In this document: positions 63,630 to 64,000 of the stretch, in pieces
Position numbering within the stretch: position 1 is the stretch's first letter
Layout of the letters: every line of letters begins with the position of its first letter
Source of the DNA: Myxocyprinus asiaticus
Taxonomy: Eukaryota; Chordata; Actinopteri; Cypriniformes; Catostomidae
Direction of reading: 5' to 3'
Assembly (NCBI RefSeq): GCF_019703515.2
Contig: NC_059358.1
Span: forward strand, 50,052,594 to 50,116,593
Length of the DNA: 64,000 nt
The notes under the pieces: model-generated
Databases searched by the model: none
The model's input: only the letters and a program-made list of their open reading frames with translations
Told to the model about the DNA's origin: nothing
Made by a program: the position numbers and the translations under genes

Positions 63630-64000
63630 TGTAGGGCTTTACTGGTTGTTTATATCAGTGTTACTATCAGAAATAATTAATAATTATTTCTGTAGTTATT
63701 AATTAATATTTGAATCTAACTCATTAAAACCTCATGGGGCTCCAGTAAATGTAGTGTGCTACATTTAGGAGCAAGTTTGGTCATTAGCAATAATTAATAA
63801 TTATCAAAGATAATTATTAATTATTAAACTCAATAGAACATTGATGAGAATCAATGTTAGCTTTTTTAACCCTTTAAATCAACAATTATCAAAGATAATT
63901 ATTAATTGTTAACATCGATGAAACATTAATTAAAATTAATACTAGCTTATTGATCATTCAAATTCAATCATCAAAGATAATTATCAATTATCAAAAATCA
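63630..64000 (-). mobile_element. Long LTR, copy C, minus strand, runs off the window
   Basis: TGTAGGGCTTTACTGGTTGT is the reverse complement of the right end of copies A and B. The AT-rich repeats follow in reverse order. Only the first 371 bp are in the window, so its target duplication (ATTG at 63626-63629 on this side) cannot be checked, nor whether it is solo. Confidence 0.85.

Overview
This window looks like a gene-poor piece of a teleost genome, most likely a carp-like fish (Cypriniformes). The reason is the mix of repeats: DIRS1-type tyrosine-recombinase elements with 'TATAAAAG' inverted termini, Rex1, L2 and L1 LINEs, sushi/Tf1-like and Gmr1-like Ty3/Gypsy elements, Tc1 and piggyBac DNA transposons, and (TA)n/(CA)n microsatellites. 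I found no intact host protein-coding gene and no structural RNA gene. Nearly every long reading frame belongs to a decayed mobile element. Family names are by recognition of motifs, not by database search.

Layout. 1-5662: an L1 ORF2 (+) interrupted by a DIRS element and by a 275-bp solo LTR. 5663-8630: a Gypsy chromovirus (+) without RT. 8631-17190: L2 pieces in both orientations; the (+) copy carries a gag-only LTR element (-), whose own LTR is split by a 1.9-kb LTR. 17191-17557: an LTR fragment with a tRNA-Phe primer site. 17558-20607: mostly unassigned DNA. 20608-29617: two copies of one Gypsy family (+), the first cut by a DIRS element (-). 29618-30596: an L1 3' end. 30597-37245: a nearly full-length Rex1 (-), with a Tc1 in its 3' UTR and a 1.8-kb LTR inside the Tc1. 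37246-41170: unassigned DNA with short dispersed repeats. 41171-45377: a DIRS element (+) with an almost complete tyrosine recombinase. 45378-47170: unassigned, with one exon-like stretch. 47171 to about 61600: an L1 (-) split by a piggyBac element (52462-61339), which holds a full-length Gmr1-type Gypsy (53368-58390), a Rex1 tail and a truncated Tc1. 61680-63629: a second L1 (+), head to head with the first and cut by a third copy of the long LTR, which runs off the window.

The most informative points are: (1) a Ty3/Gypsy element with integrase upstream of reverse transcriptase, complete with LTRs, a 5-bp target duplication and a tRNA-Phe primer site; (2) Gypsy elements whose primer-binding site is complementary to the predicted 5' end of their own RNA, the Tf1/sushi self-priming layout; (3) nested insertions whose target duplications can be checked against undisturbed paralogues in the same window (TTAA for piggyBac, AAAG for the long LTR); (4) DIRS elements that preserve the internal complementary region linking both ends. 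These parts do not form a pathway. What unites them is insertion history: element inside element, up to four levels deep.
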